Positions 34,596-43,611 of a stretch of 64,000 nucleotides of DNA are shown here, piece after piece. How positions within the stretch are numbered: the stretch's first letter is position 1; every line of letters begins with the position of its first letter. Below the pieces are notes generated by a model. That model saw nothing but the letters and a program-made list of their open reading frames with translations. It had not been told where the DNA came from and searched no databases. This DNA comes from Thermoactinomyces sp. DSM 45892 (GTDB lineage Bacteria > Bacillota > Bacilli > Thermoactinomycetales > Thermoactinomycetaceae): contig NZ_FNPL01000011.1 in the NCBI RefSeq assembly GCF_900107305.1, positions 59,535-123,534 on the forward strand, read 5' to 3'. The translations under genes were made by a program, and so were the position numbers.

Positions 34596-35847
34596 GGGAT
34601 TTCAGTTTAAACCGTTCTCACGGAAACAGAAGCAACTACTCATGTGGTGGATGCCGGAAAGTCCATACGCTGGATTTGATGGGGTCATAGCAGAGGGGTC
34701 GATTCGTGCAGGCAAGACGATAAGCATGATCGATTCTTTTTTGATGTGGTCGCTTACTACTTTCGAGAATCAAACGTTTATCATCGGCGGTCGTAGTATT
34801 GGGGCTTTGAACCGAAACGTAGTAAAACCCCTTTTCGACATCCTGACAGCGAAGGGGATCAAATACAAATATGTTCGCTCTGGGGAAGATCGACACATCA
34901 GAATCGGGAGCAATATTTACTACCTTTTTGGGGGTTCTAACGAGAAATCACAGGACACGGTTCAGGGATTGACCGCGGCGGGGATATACTTGGATGAAGT
35001 GGCCTTGATGCCGAGGTCATTTGTCGATCAATGTGTGGGGCGGTGCTCTGTTCACGGTGCTAAATTCTTTTTTAACTGTAACCCGAAGGGGCCGAGACAT
35101 TGGTTTAAAACGGACTTTATAGACCAAGCGAAGGAAAGAAAGTTTGTTCGGTTGCACTTCTTACTGGAAGATAATTTAAGTTTAGATGAATCGGTTATAA
35201 GCAGGCTAAAGCGCCAATTTAGCGGAGTTTTCTATCGTCGTAATATACTTGGCGAATGGGTAACAGCCGAGGGTGTTATTTACTCTATGTTTGATGAGGA
35301 ACGGCATGTAGTGGAACAACCTCCTACAAACATCGTGAAGACGTGGATCGGGGTGGACTATGGGAACAGCAACGCTACTACATTCATGCTTTGCGGACTG
35401 GATAGTATGGGGCGATTCCATGTACTCGATGAGTATTATCACTCTGGACGGGATGGACTTAAAAAGTCCCCTAGTCAATACGTAGAAGAGTTTCAGAAAT
35501 TCTATTCTCGTCACTCGTGGCCTATTGAATACATATTGATAGATCCGAGCGCACAGGCTTTTACGTTACAGTTATACAGTGAGCTACCGCCAACAGAACG
35601 CAGGAAAATAGCTCCATCCAAGAATGACGTTATACCTGGTATAGAAACGGTCGCCTCTTTGATAGAGAGTGACCGTTTTTCTGTGCAGTCAAGGTGTAAA
35701 CACTTCCTAGAAGAGATCCACGCCTACACATGGGATGAAAAGGCACAGGAGAGGGGCGAAGATCGCCCGACAAAACAGCATGACCACACGTTAGATGCCG
35801 TACGCTATTGTGCTTATACGTTAAAACATCTTTGGATGCGGAGGTGA
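34588..35847 (+). CDS. Terminase large subunit
   Basis: A 419-residue packaging motor of the PBSX/SPP1-like Terminase_3 type. The Walker A-like EGSIRAGKT is near residue 33, Walker B-like GIYLDEVALM, and the coupling motif FFNCNPKGPRHWF. The C-terminal RNase-H-like nuclease has GVDYGNSNATTF and DPSAQAFTLQ, with the final Asp in HDHTLDAVRY. It translocates and cuts phage DNA. Confidence 0.95.
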   Translation: MSKGFQFKPFSRKQKQLLMWWMPESPYAGFDGVIAEGSIRAGKTISMIDSFLMWSLTTFENQTFIIGGRSIGALNRNVVKPLFDILTAKGIKYKYVRSGEDRHIRIGSNIYYLFGGSNEKSQDTVQGLTAAGIYLDEVALMPRSFVDQCVGRCSVHGAKFFFNCNPKGPRHWFKTDFIDQAKERKFVRLHFLLEDNLSLDESVISRLKRQFSGVFYRRNILGEWVTAEGVIYSMFDEERHVVEQPPTNIVKTWIGVDYGNSNATTFMLCGLDSMGRFHVLDEYYHSGRDGLKKSPSQYVEEFQKFYSRHSWPIEYILIDPSAQAFTLQLYSELPPTERRKIAPSKNDVIPGIETVASLIESDRFSVQSRCKHFLEEIHAYTWDEKAQERGEDRPTKQHDHTLDAVRYCAYTLKHLWMRR

Positions 35848-35851
35848 TGAG

Positions 35852-37357
35852 TTGATCGTTAATGACATTTACAATGCCTACGGTGGTGGCTCTACGCCGT
35901 TAGATTTGTCACGAATAGGCGACAAGATGGCAGAGCATGCGGCGTGGTATAGTGGGGATACCCATACATTGAGATCGTACTATGCGGGACAATCGGGCTG
36001 GTATTGGGCGGGCAAGGAGCCTAAAAAGGCTATTCATGTACCCGTGGCCGGGGCAATCGCACAAATATCAAGTGATCTCATTATGGGTGAAGCTCCTGTT
36101 TGGTATATACAAGAGGCCAAGCAAGACGAAGATAACCCCCTTATGAAGATTGAGCAACAAAAGTTACTTGATCTTATCGAACTGAGCGATGTAAATAGTC
36201 GTCTTCTAGAAGCATTTGAGGTTGCCGCCGCTTTAGGTGGGGTATTCCTTAAACCCATTTGGGACAAGGAACTAACTGACTATCCAATTCTATCAATCAC
36301 ACCACCAGAAAATGCCGTACCTATATTTCGTAACGGCTTGTTGATGGGTGTGATTTTTTATAAGAGGGTAAAAGAGATTTCGCCCGGTCAAGTTCTTTGG
36401 CTGATAGAGCAATACGATCATCTAGGAAATATAAATTCCTCTACCCATCTAGGCACAGTTACAAAACTAGGAGAATCAGTTCTTTTAGATCAACACAAAG
36501 AAACGGCGTACATTCTCCCACAAGTCCATACGGGCTTTAATGGGGTTGCTTGTCGATATATCCCTAACCGTCTTCCTAATCGCTTGTTTCGTGGCTCTGG
36601 TATTGGGGCGAGTGATTACGCTGGATTAGAGACTCTATTTGATTCGCTAGACGAGGTATACGGCTCATGGTTACGAGATATCCGGTTAGCTAAATCCCGC
36701 ATTCATGTACCAGAGACGATGATGGACTTTGATAATATGGGCAAAAGCTCCTTTGACACGGATCACGAGGTATACGTTAAGCTACAGGGAATAAATTCGT
36801 TTGACTTGAACAACTTGACGGCTACACAGTTTGCGATTAGATGTAATGAGCATGAGCAAACAGCCAATGATTTAATACGTCAAATTGTTACCTTAGCAGG
36901 TTACAGCTTGTCCAGTTTTGGATTAATGGGCGAACGCTCCGATGTAACCGCAACGGAGATAAGCGCACGGGAAAGAAAGTCTTTAATGACAGCAAGTAAG
37001 AAAAAGAGATTAGCTAAAAAGGCCATATTAGACACCATTCAAATCATGCGAACCATAGCGAATACGCATCTAGGGGCTAGCTATGATCTAGATACCACGA
37101 TTGGATTAGATTTTGCAGACAGCATTGAAACCGACATGAACCAGCTATCGGGAGTCATAAATCAGTTGCAACAAGCTAAAGCCTTATCAATTGAAACGGC
37201 GGTAAGGTGGGTTAATCCAAGCTGGACAGATTCGCAAGTCACAGAAGAAGTGGAGCGGATACAGAAAGAAAATGGAATGAGTCTCACCGATCCCGAAGCG
37301 GTGGGCTTTTCGTCGTTTAGTCGGTCTCTCATCCCATCAGGGGAAATAGGCTCATGA
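35852..37357 (+). CDS. Portal protein (SPP1 gp6-like)
   Basis: A 501-residue portal forming the DNA gate at one capsid vertex. It has the pattern of SPP1-type portals: an aromatic N-terminus, the AEHAAWYSGD region, a central EVAAALGGVFLKPIW, and a long C-terminal helix with QIVTLAGYSLSSFGL. The TTG start at 35852 follows GGAGGTGAT. It overlaps the minor capsid gene by 4 bases. Confidence 0.88.
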   Translation: MIVNDIYNAYGGGSTPLDLSRIGDKMAEHAAWYSGDTHTLRSYYAGQSGWYWAGKEPKKAIHVPVAGAIAQISSDLIMGEAPVWYIQEAKQDEDNPLMKIEQQKLLDLIELSDVNSRLLEAFEVAAALGGVFLKPIWDKELTDYPILSITPPENAVPIFRNGLLMGVIFYKRVKEISPGQVLWLIEQYDHLGNINSSTHLGTVTKLGESVLLDQHKETAYILPQVHTGFNGVACRYIPNRLPNRLFRGSGIGASDYAGLETLFDSLDEVYGSWLRDIRLAKSRIHVPETMMDFDNMGKSSFDTDHEVYVKLQGINSFDLNNLTATQFAIRCNEHEQTANDLIRQIVTLAGYSLSSFGLMGERSDVTATEISARERKSLMTASKKKRLAKKAILDTIQIMRTIANTHLGASYDLDTTIGLDFADSIETDMNQLSGVINQLQQAKALSIETAVRWVNPSWTDSQVTEEVERIQKENGMSLTDPEAVGFSSFSRSLIPSGEIGS

Positions 37358-38433
37358 TAAGCGGATACGATGAACAAAGACTCTATGAAAAGGTTAGTGA
37401 TCTGTATATAGATGTTCAGATCCGCTTACTGGCACAAATGAAAAAGTCTGTGGAACAGGGAATCAAATATCCAAACCGCCAAGCGGAGATAGCCAACCAG
37501 CTAGATCAAGAGTTAAGACGGATTATGAGAGAGTTAGGAGTCTTTACACCTCAAGCCGTGTATGAAGTGATAGAAAGAGCTTATGAGGTCGGAATCCAGT
37601 CAGTAGATGAGGAATTACAGCGGGCTAGGTCGCCAAATAGCCTACAAAATGCGCTGAATCGTGCCGAGAAAACTTCCTATGATTATTCATTTAACCAAGT
37701 CCACACATTGGCAGTGGAGAGTTTAGCCGGGGAGCTTGTAACGGTTCTTTCTGGTACACATGGCGTGATTCTTAACTCTTTAGGTGATCGATACCGTGAG
37801 ATAGTGGCCCGTTCGTCTATGGGAGCTATAACGGGTGTAGATACCCGAAGGCAAGGAGCGCAACGTCTGCTTAATCAGCTTTCAGACAGAGGGATTACAT
37901 CGTTCATTGATCGGTCGGGGCGCAATTGGGACATGTCTTCGTATACGGAGATGTCCACTAGATCAGCCGTGGCCAGAGCGCAGATCAAAGGACATGTAGA
38001 CCGATTAAGTCATAACGGATACGACTTAGTAAAGATATCCTCGCATTTTGATCCATCTCCACTATGTAAGCCGTGGCAGGGTAAGGTATTTAGTATTTCT
38101 GGTAAGCATCCTAAGTACTTGTCATTGCAAACATCTATAAACAGCGGACTCTTCCATCCTAATTGTCGTCATTCGTTGTCTGCATATCAGGAAGGCGAAA
38201 AGATTAAACCCGTAGACGTTCAAGAGGGGGCATATCTTGAGAGGCAGAAACAACGTTACATTGAACGTCAGATCAGGAAGTGGAAGCAACGGGAAGCCGT
38301 AGCACTTACAAGGGAAGAACAGCAAAAGGCACGAGGTAAGGTTAGGGAATGGCAAGCGGAGATGAGGGAGTTTATACAAAGTACGGATCGGCGACGTGAT
38401 TATGCGCGGGAGCAGATTGGGAAGGCTAAATGA
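37354..38433 (+). CDS. Phage minor capsid protein 2 (portal-associated, SPP1 gp7-like)
   Basis: A 359-residue protein. A helical N-terminal half is followed by the signature CKPWQGKVFSISGK, SGLFHPNCRHSLSAY and a long basic C-terminal helix (RQIRKWKQREAVAL). This is the Phage_min_cap2 pattern. It enters the capsid through the portal. It is the last gene before the composite transposon. Confidence 0.85.
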   Translation: MISGYDEQRLYEKVSDLYIDVQIRLLAQMKKSVEQGIKYPNRQAEIANQLDQELRRIMRELGVFTPQAVYEVIERAYEVGIQSVDEELQRARSPNSLQNALNRAEKTSYDYSFNQVHTLAVESLAGELVTVLSGTHGVILNSLGDRYREIVARSSMGAITGVDTRRQGAQRLLNQLSDRGITSFIDRSGRNWDMSSYTEMSTRSAVARAQIKGHVDRLSHNGYDLVKISSHFDPSPLCKPWQGKVFSISGKHPKYLSLQTSINSGLFHPNCRHSLSAYQEGEKIKPVDVQEGAYLERQKQRYIERQIRKWKQREAVALTREEQQKARGKVREWQAEMREFIQSTDRRRDYAREQIGKAK

Positions 38434-38585
38434 CACGAGCAACATATATAACATGCTAATTTAGTTAGCTACATATTAGTTGATTTGTCTAGTAATATGT
38501 AGTAGTTTTGATGTAAGTACGTATTGCACGTATAATGTACATGCATATCCTATTACCATTTCGCTATTTCGTAATCTGGTAATAG

Positions 38586-38621
38586 AAAAAAGCACAAAGC
38601 ATGGTCAGATGCTCTGTGCTA
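38586..38621 (-). terminator. Minus-strand terminator of the 40-residue ORF
   Basis: Read on the minus strand, AGCACAGAGCAT pairs with ATGCTTTGTGCT around CTGACC and is followed by TTTTTT. It lies directly after the stop at 38629. Confidence 0.8.
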
Positions 38622-38628
38622 CAAGAAA

Positions 38629-38751
38629 TCAGTTCCGTTTCGTTTTTTTCTGTAGCCTAATCGCTACTTTTACTCTAAGGAATGGTGTGTCTGCAATTAG
38701 AGACATTAGCCATTCTTTAATTTTGTTTCTGGGCCTTTTGATGGATGTCAT
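38629..38751 (-). CDS. Basic 40-residue peptide, independent minus-strand gene
   Basis: ATG at 38751 follows AGAAAGGAGG by 6 bases, one of the best ribosome binding sites in the window. The product is strongly basic and amphipathic (begins MTSIKRPRNKIKEWLMSLIA, ends RLQKKTKRN). It has its own promoter (38803-38831) and terminator (38586-38621), and is opposite to the head operon. It is not recognised. A regulatory, antimicrobial-like or toxin-type peptide is possible. Confidence 0.65.
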   Translation of the reverse strand: MTSIKRPRNKIKEWLMSLIADTPFLRVKVAIRLQKKTKRN

Positions 38752-38802
38752 GGTTATCCTCCTTTCTATAAGAGGATGCAGGACAACTAAGTCCGTGAGA
38801 AG

Positions 38803-38831
38803 ATTATATATGTTCGGAAAATATATGACAA
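38803..38831 (-). promoter_or_regulatory. Strong minus-strand sigma-A promoter
   Basis: TTGTCA (38831-38826) and TATAAT (38808-38803) on the minus strand with exactly 17 bases between. Transcription would start near 38796 and read the 40-residue ORF. Confidence 0.8.
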
Positions 38832-38949
38832 ATGACGGTCATTATAAAGGGTTAAACTAATAGTTTAATAATTAAAGTATTAGGTAGTGTCTGAAAACTT
38901 TTGATATGGTATCCTATTCAGTAATTGTAACTACGAAGGGGATTATGCC

Positions 38950-39288
38950 ATGAGTCAACGACGCTACGAGCTTACTGATGAACAATGGGAACAGATCAGA
39001 GATTTGTTTCCTCCATATAGAACAGGTCGACCACCCAAATTAGGAAATCGTTCCATGTTCAATGCAATTTTATGGATAGCACGTAGCGGAGCTCCGTGGA
39101 GAGATTTACCAGAACGTTATGGCTCTTGGAAAACAGTATACAGTCGTTTTTGTATATGGCGTGATAGAGGTGTGTTGTCAAATATTTTCCATGCAGTAAA
39201 TGATGAAGCTGACCATGAAAATCTTAGTATAGACTCGACTAGCATCAGAGCTCACCAACACAGCGCTGGTGCTAAAAAAGGGCTTTAA
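38950..39288 (+). CDS. IS5-family transposase, orfA part (copy 1)
   Basis: A 112-residue N-terminal part with a DUF4096-type DNA-binding region (YELTDEQWEQIRDLFPP, GAPWRDLPERYGSWKTVYSR). The first catalytic Asp is in SIDSTSIRAH. The frame ends just after an A6G run at 39274-39280, where a -1 shift enters orfB to give the full DDE transposase. GGGG precedes ATG 38950 weakly. Confidence 0.88.
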   Translation: MSQRRYELTDEQWEQIRDLFPPYRTGRPPKLGNRSMFNAILWIARSGAPWRDLPERYGSWKTVYSRFCIWRDRGVLSNIFHAVNDEADHENLSIDSTSIRAHQHSAGAKKGL

Positions 39289-39353
39289 ATCACGAGAATA
39301 ACCAGCACATTGGAGTCAGTCGTGGTGGTAAAACCACCAAAATACATACCATT

Positions 39354-39722
39354 GTGGATGGCTTAGGTAATCCACTTCTTTTTGAATTGACTGGTGGCAA
39401 TAAGTACGACTCCCTCCCTGCTTGTGATATGCTCTCCCGTTTAGAAATTGCTGAAAGCAATATCCTTGGTGATAAAGCCTACGGCTCGCAAGTTATTAGA
39501 GAATATATTACTGCTCGCGGTGCGAGCTACACGATTCCACCAAGAGAAAACATAAAGAATTCATGGAAAGTCGATTGGTATGTGTATAAAGAACGTCATC
39601 TCGTCGAATGTTTCTTCAGTAAACTCAAGCATTTCCGGAGAGTAGCTACACGTTATGACAAGTTAGCAATCTCTTTTTTAGCATTTGTGTATGTGGCATC
39701 AGTTTTTAAATTGACTCAATGA
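39354..39722 (+). CDS. IS5-family transposase, orfB part (copy 1)
   Basis: The C-terminal catalytic part, 122 residues from the first ATG. The -1 frame is already open from about 39273 and encodes the expected HIGVSRGGKTTKIHTIVDG junction. The second Asp is in NILGDKAYGS and the Glu in HLVECFFSKLKHFRR. It has Ser where copy 2 has Ile (ESNILGD), the visible difference between the copies. Confidence 0.88.
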   Translation: MDGLGNPLLFELTGGNKYDSLPACDMLSRLEIAESNILGDKAYGSQVIREYITARGASYTIPPRENIKNSWKVDWYVYKERHLVECFFSKLKHFRRVATRYDKLAISFLAFVYVASVFKLTQ

Positions 39723-39896
39723 GTCAATAAGTAGTTTTCAGACACTACCTAGTTATTTGTTAGTTTCCTTCATCATACATCGTGTACTCTAATAGCCAAC
39801 AATTGGATATAGCCAATCGGCTCATTATCATATTCTACGATGTAGTTTTGCGATTAGAAGCGTATATGTGGAGTGTATGGGAGAGAATATAGAGTC

Positions 39897-40478
39897 CTAT
39901 ATCTTATCCCCAATACGCGATTTATGACGCGCCACTTTTACTCGATTTCCACAGATTTTCATCGAGCACCATTTTCTCCGTCCACTCTTATCAATGAATA
40001 ATAATACACAATCGGGATTTGCGCAGAATCGAAGGTGTTTCCACTCCTCACTTGCAAGTAGTTGTAATGCATCCAATGAAGTGAGAGAGAGAAGAGAGTC
40101 AACGGGACTTCCAATGGGGATGGGGGTTAGTCTGTCTTCTATGATTTTATAGGAAAAAGGTGCTTTTTCAATTAGGCTTTCCAGATAAGATGTCCAATCT
40201 GTCTGGAACTGTTGTTCTTTTATTGCGGCTTCAAATATGTTTCGTAGGATTGAGCGGAAATGTTGCAGAGTGTGTAATACTTCGACGGAGCTATATGAAT
40301 GGATTGAATGAAATGAACGAATCAAAGGTATTGCTTGAGATTTGTTCATTTGTTTGAGCCATAAATCTAATTGTTCTGTCGATGATAGTAGGTCATGGCG
40401 AGTCCCCCACCGTACTACCTCTGTATTTACTAAATCAAGAGAGATGTGCCTAGAGATGAGCGGAAATGTCTCTTCCAT
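39897..40478 (-). CDS. CGNR zinc-finger transcriptional regulator (transposon cargo)
   Basis: A 193-residue protein. An N-terminal ABATE-like stress-binding domain (LDLVNTEVVRWG) is followed by a C-terminal CGNR zinc finger: FCANPDCVLLFIDKSGRR, then WCSMKICGNRVKVARHKSR. It is likely a one-component regulator. It is divergent from the DUF1348 gene with GTTAGTT-type repeats between them, so it probably controls that gene and itself. It is host-type cargo between the two IS copies. Confidence 0.85.
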   Translation of the reverse strand: MEETFPLISRHISLDLVNTEVVRWGTRHDLLSSTEQLDLWLKQMNKSQAIPLIRSFHSIHSYSSVEVLHTLQHFRSILRNIFEAAIKEQQFQTDWTSYLESLIEKAPFSYKIIEDRLTPIPIGSPVDSLLSLTSLDALQLLASEEWKHLRFCANPDCVLLFIDKSGRRKWCSMKICGNRVKVARHKSRIGDKI

Positions 40479-40550
40479 TTTGAAAGCCCCCTTTGCAAGC
40501 TAATAACTAACCCTATAATATAATATTGACAAGTTAGTTACAACCAAATA

Positions 40551-40585
40551 AACTAACCTATATAAACTATTTTAATAGGTTAGTT
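40551..40585. promoter_or_regulatory. Operator-like dyad between the CGNR and DUF1348 genes
   Basis: AACTAACCTAT (40551-40561) and ATAGGTTAGTT (40575-40585) form a perfect 11-bp dyad with a 13-base spacer. Further GTTAGTT/AACTAAC copies lie at about 40503-40540. The region holds both divergent promoters. Confidence 0.65.
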
Positions 40586-40601
40586 ATAGGAGGATTACAA
40601 A

Positions 40602-41003
40602 ATGATTAAACCCCCGTTTACGTATGAAATGGCACTAGCTAAAGTGAAGTCAGCTGAAGATGTGTGGAATACATGTGATCCGGATCTTGTCGTAAAGGCT
40701 TATACACCTGATTCGGAGTGGAGAAATAGAGCGGAGTTTTTTGTAGGAAGAGATGCGATTCGTGAGTTCTTACAACGCAAGTGGTCGAGGGAGCTTCATT
40801 ACCGCTTAATGAAGGAACTATGGTGTTACAGGAACGATCGTATTTCCGTAAGGTTTGAATACGAGTGGGTAGATAAAGATACAGGAAGGTGGATGAGAAC
40901 ACATGGAAATGAACATTGGGAGTTTGATGAAAAAGGCTTGATGAAGAGGAGAGATATGAGCGCAAATGACTACCCGATTGATGAGTCGGAGCGGCGATAC
41001 TAA
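40602..41003 (+). CDS. DUF1348 NTF2-like protein (transposon cargo)
   Basis: A 133-residue SnoaL/NTF2-fold protein with the DUF1348 pattern: [76 protein letters not shown]. Such proteins may act on small organic compounds; no reaction is established. The start follows TAGGAGG. It is probably repressed by the divergent CGNR regulator. Confidence 0.85.
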   Translation: MIKPPFTYEMALAKVKSAEDVWNTCDPDLVVKAYTPDSEWRNRAEFFVGRDAIREFLQRKWSRELHYRLMKELWCYRNDRISVRFEYEWVDKDTGRWMRTHGNEHWEFDEKGLMKRRDMSANDYPIDESERRY

Positions 41004-41152
41004 GGATTCCTTCTTGCGCATCTATTAAACATTTGGCAGAGTTAAAATGAACAAAGAGAAAAGCGAAAAACATATAAACACACTAGGTAGTGTCTGAAAA
41101 CTTTTGATATGGTATCCTATTCAGTAATTGTAACTACGAAGGGGATTATGCC

Positions 41153-41491
41153 ATGAGTCAACGACGCTACGAGCTTACTGATGAACAATGGGAACAGATC
41201 AGAGATTTGTTTCCTCCATATAGAACAGGTCGACCACCCAAATTAGGAAATCGTTCCATGTTCAATGCAATTTTATGGATAGCACGTAGCGGAGCTCCGT
41301 GGAGAGATTTACCAGAACGTTATGGCTCTTGGAAAACAGTATACAGTCGTTTTTGTATATGGCGTGATAGAGGTGTGTTGTCAAATATTTTCCATGCAGT
41401 AAATGATGAAGCTGACCATGAAAATCTTAGTATAGACTCGACTAGCATCAGAGCTCACCAACACAGCGCTGGTGCTAAAAAAGGGCTTTAA
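41153..41491 (+). CDS. IS5-family transposase, orfA part (copy 2)
   Basis: Identical at protein level to orfA of copy 1, including the first catalytic Asp block and the A6G slippery run before the stop. Confidence 0.88.
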   Translation: MSQRRYELTDEQWEQIRDLFPPYRTGRPPKLGNRSMFNAILWIARSGAPWRDLPERYGSWKTVYSRFCIWRDRGVLSNIFHAVNDEADHENLSIDSTSIRAHQHSAGAKKGL

Positions 41492-41556
41492 ATCACGAGA
41501 ATAACCAGCACATTGGAGTCAGTCGTGGTGGTAAAACCACCAAAATACATACCATT

Positions 41557-41925
41557 GTGGATGGCTTAGGTAATCCACTTCTTTTTGAATTGACTGGTGG
41601 CAATAAGTACGACTCCCTCCCTGCTTGTGATATGCTCTCCCGTTTAGAAATTGCTGAAATCAATATCCTTGGTGATAAAGCCTACGGCTCGCAAGTTATT
41701 AGAGAATATATTACTGCTCGCGGTGCGAGCTACACGATTCCACCAAGAGAAAACATAAAGAATTCATGGAAAGTCGATTGGTATGTGTATAAAGAACGTC
41801 ATCTCGTCGAATGTTTCTTCAGTAAACTCAAGCATTTCCGGAGAGTAGCTACACGTTATGACAAGTTAGCAATCTCTTTTTTAGCATTTGTGTATGTGGC
41901 ATCAGTTTTTAAATTGACTCAATGA
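41557..41925 (+). CDS. IS5-family transposase, orfB part (copy 2)
   Basis: Same as orfB of copy 1 except Ile for Ser before NILGD. Catalytic Asp and Glu blocks are intact, so both copies may be active. Confidence 0.88.
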   Translation: MDGLGNPLLFELTGGNKYDSLPACDMLSRLEIAEINILGDKAYGSQVIREYITARGASYTIPPRENIKNSWKVDWYVYKERHLVECFFSKLKHFRRVATRYDKLAISFLAFVYVASVFKLTQ

Positions 41926-42081
41926 GTCAATAAGTAGTTTTCAGACACTACCTAGTTTAATTTTGTTTAATTTTAGGGTTCAAATTTAAATTAGATTTAT
42001 ATTTAAGTCAGTAATAATGCGGGCTTTGATAATTATGTCTATTTTGTGTCTTTTTTATTTAATAATTAAAGGAGTGTTCCG

Positions 42082-42642
42082 ATGGATACCCAAGAGCAGA
42101 GTAAACAAGAGAACCAACAATTAAATACCTATGATGAAAAATATATTAAATCGCTTCGTGACGAGACTAAAAAGTATAAAGATCAAGTAAAGGACATTCA
42201 AAAACAGTTCGATGGGTTCAAACAAAGCATTCATTCCCAACTAGGTTTAAAAACAGATAGCGACCTAGAGCAACATATTCAGCAATGGAAAGAGAAGGCA
42301 AATGAGAGCCTACTAAAAGCAGAAGTAAAGTCGATAGCAACCGATTTAGGTATAGTAGATTCAGATGCGGCATTCGCTCTGATGGATCGGGAAGGATTGG
42401 AGATTGCCGAGGATGGGAGTGTAAAAGGTGTTAGAGAAGTCCTTGATGTATTGGTTCAATCTAAGCCGTACCTAGTGAAACAGGTGGATCAAGGGGAAGT
42501 AATGGCACCCACAAAAGGCGGACAAGCTTTCCAAGAAGGCGGAAACAAGAGGATAACCCGTGAAGATCTCAAGAGGATGAAGCCCGAAGAGGTAAATCAA
42601 GCGTTGGCATCTGGTGAACTTAATCATCTATTAAACCGATAG
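42082..42642 (+). CDS. Capsid scaffold protein (GP20-like)
   Basis: A 186-residue acidic, helical protein. A coiled coil over about residues 18-75 (KSLRDETKKYKDQVKDIQKQ) is followed by the DLGIVDSDAAFALMDREG block seen in phage GP20 scaffolds. A short helical C-terminus (TREDLKRMKPEEVNQALASG) probably binds coat protein. ATG 42082 follows AAAGGAGTG. It directly precedes the major capsid gene. Confidence 0.82.
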   Translation: MDTQEQSKQENQQLNTYDEKYIKSLRDETKKYKDQVKDIQKQFDGFKQSIHSQLGLKTDSDLEQHIQQWKEKANESLLKAEVKSIATDLGIVDSDAAFALMDREGLEIAEDGSVKGVREVLDVLVQSKPYLVKQVDQGEVMAPTKGGQAFQEGGNKRITREDLKRMKPEEVNQALASGELNHLLNR

Positions 42643-42682
42643 AGACCAAGCAGTTATAGTGTAGCTGTTTTGGTCTTTTTAT
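42643..42682 (+). terminator. Stem-loop between scaffold and capsid genes
   Basis: AGACCAA (42643-42649) pairs with TTGGTCT (42670-42676), with further internal pairing, followed by five T. It may reduce transcript or stabilise the scaffold mRNA rather than end the operon. Confidence 0.6.
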
Positions 42683-42706
42683 TTTACTCAAATAGGAGCG
42701 ATATAC

Positions 42707-43552
42707 ATGGCAATCGATAATTTTATTCCTGAAATATGGTCAGCGCAGTTATTGGAAAATTTACGGAAAAATCTTGTATATGGAAGCGTAGTAAATACTG
42801 ATTATGAGGGCGAAATAACCAAGTATGGAGACACCGTCCATATCCAGAATATAGGATCAATCAACATCTTTGACTACACGAAAAATACGGACATGTCCAG
42901 CCCGCAGATGTTGAACGATGGAACTAGGGCACTTGTCATTAACCAAGCAAAAGCGTTCAACTTCCAAGTCGACGACATTGACAAAGCCCAACAGAACCCT
43001 AAGATTATGCAAAAGGCAATGGAGGAGGCATCCTATGCACTCGCCGATGTGAAAGATCGCTTTATTGCTAGTAGCTATGTTGATGCAGGAAGCCAAATAG
43101 GGGACGATACAAAGCCTATTGTGCCTACTAGTGAGAATGCTTATGACCACTTAGTAGACTTAGCCGTAGTGCTTTCAGAGAACGACATCCCTCGTACAAA
43201 TCGGTGGGTAGTTATCCCTGAATGGTTCCACGGGCTTCTATTGAAAGATGATCGCTTTGTTAAATCTACACCGCTTGGAGATAACGTTCTCTTAAATGGT
43301 CTTGTAGGTCGGGCGGCGGGCTTTAATGTGTTCACCTCGAACAACGTCCCAAGTACAGGAGGGGCGCAATATAAAGTAATTGCGGGGCATCCTAGCGCCA
43401 TAACATTTGCCCAACAGCTCACCAATTTAGAAGCGTACAGACCAGAGAAGCGCTTTGCAGATGCTGTGAAAGGATTAGCTTTATATGGAGCTAAAGCGAT
43501 TAAGCCCAAGGCGCTAGCCGTTTTGACAGCAAACAAAACAATTGTAAAGTAG
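42707..43552 (+). CDS. Major capsid protein
   Basis: A 281-residue coat protein of the P22/HK97-like family. It begins FIPEIWSAQLLENLRKNLVY, with GDTVHIQNIGSINIFDYTKN in the A-domain and a conserved C-terminal block (AYRPEKRFADAVKGLALYGAK). It assembles the head shell on the scaffold. The start follows ATAGGAGCG. Confidence 0.88.
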   Translation: MAIDNFIPEIWSAQLLENLRKNLVYGSVVNTDYEGEITKYGDTVHIQNIGSINIFDYTKNTDMSSPQMLNDGTRALVINQAKAFNFQVDDIDKAQQNPKIMQKAMEEASYALADVKDRFIASSYVDAGSQIGDDTKPIVPTSENAYDHLVDLAVVLSENDIPRTNRWVVIPEWFHGLLLKDDRFVKSTPLGDNVLLNGLVGRAAGFNVFTSNNVPSTGGAQYKVIAGHPSAITFAQQLTNLEAYRPEKRFADAVKGLALYGAKAIKPKALAVLTANKTIVK

Positions 43553-43611
43553 TTTGTTGAACAAACAAAATCCTACTATATGGAGATGTAACCGCATAGG
43601 AGGAATAGATT

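Larger units (their letters stand above)
38883..39749 (+). mobile_element. IS5-family insertion sequence, copy 1
   Basis: 867 bp with terminal inverted repeats: GGTAGTGTCTGAAAACT at the left end is the exact reverse complement of the right end. TA occurs on both sides as a probable 2-bp target duplication. Two overlapping frames encode one transposase through -1 frameshifting. The length and layout fit the IS427-like group. Confidence 0.88.
38883..41952. mobile_element. Composite transposon-like element inside the prophage
   Basis: Two 867-bp IS copies in the same orientation (38883-39749 and 41086-41952) enclose a CGNR zinc-finger regulator and a DUF1348 protein. Both outer flanks carry TA. 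The element separates the minor capsid gene from the scaffold gene, which are normally adjacent, so it inserted into the late operon. Confidence 0.75.
41086..41952 (+). mobile_element. IS5-family insertion sequence, copy 2
   Basis: 867 bp, same termini and orientation as copy 1 and nearly identical in sequence, so one was copied recently. Flanked by CTA on the left and TAG on the right. Confidence 0.88.

Noticed and set aside
38480..38860. Plus-strand ORF of 126 codons between the minor capsid gene and the IS
   Set aside because: Its composition is not protein-like, and the minus strand of the same stretch holds a promoter, ribosome binding site, ORF and terminator that fit much better.
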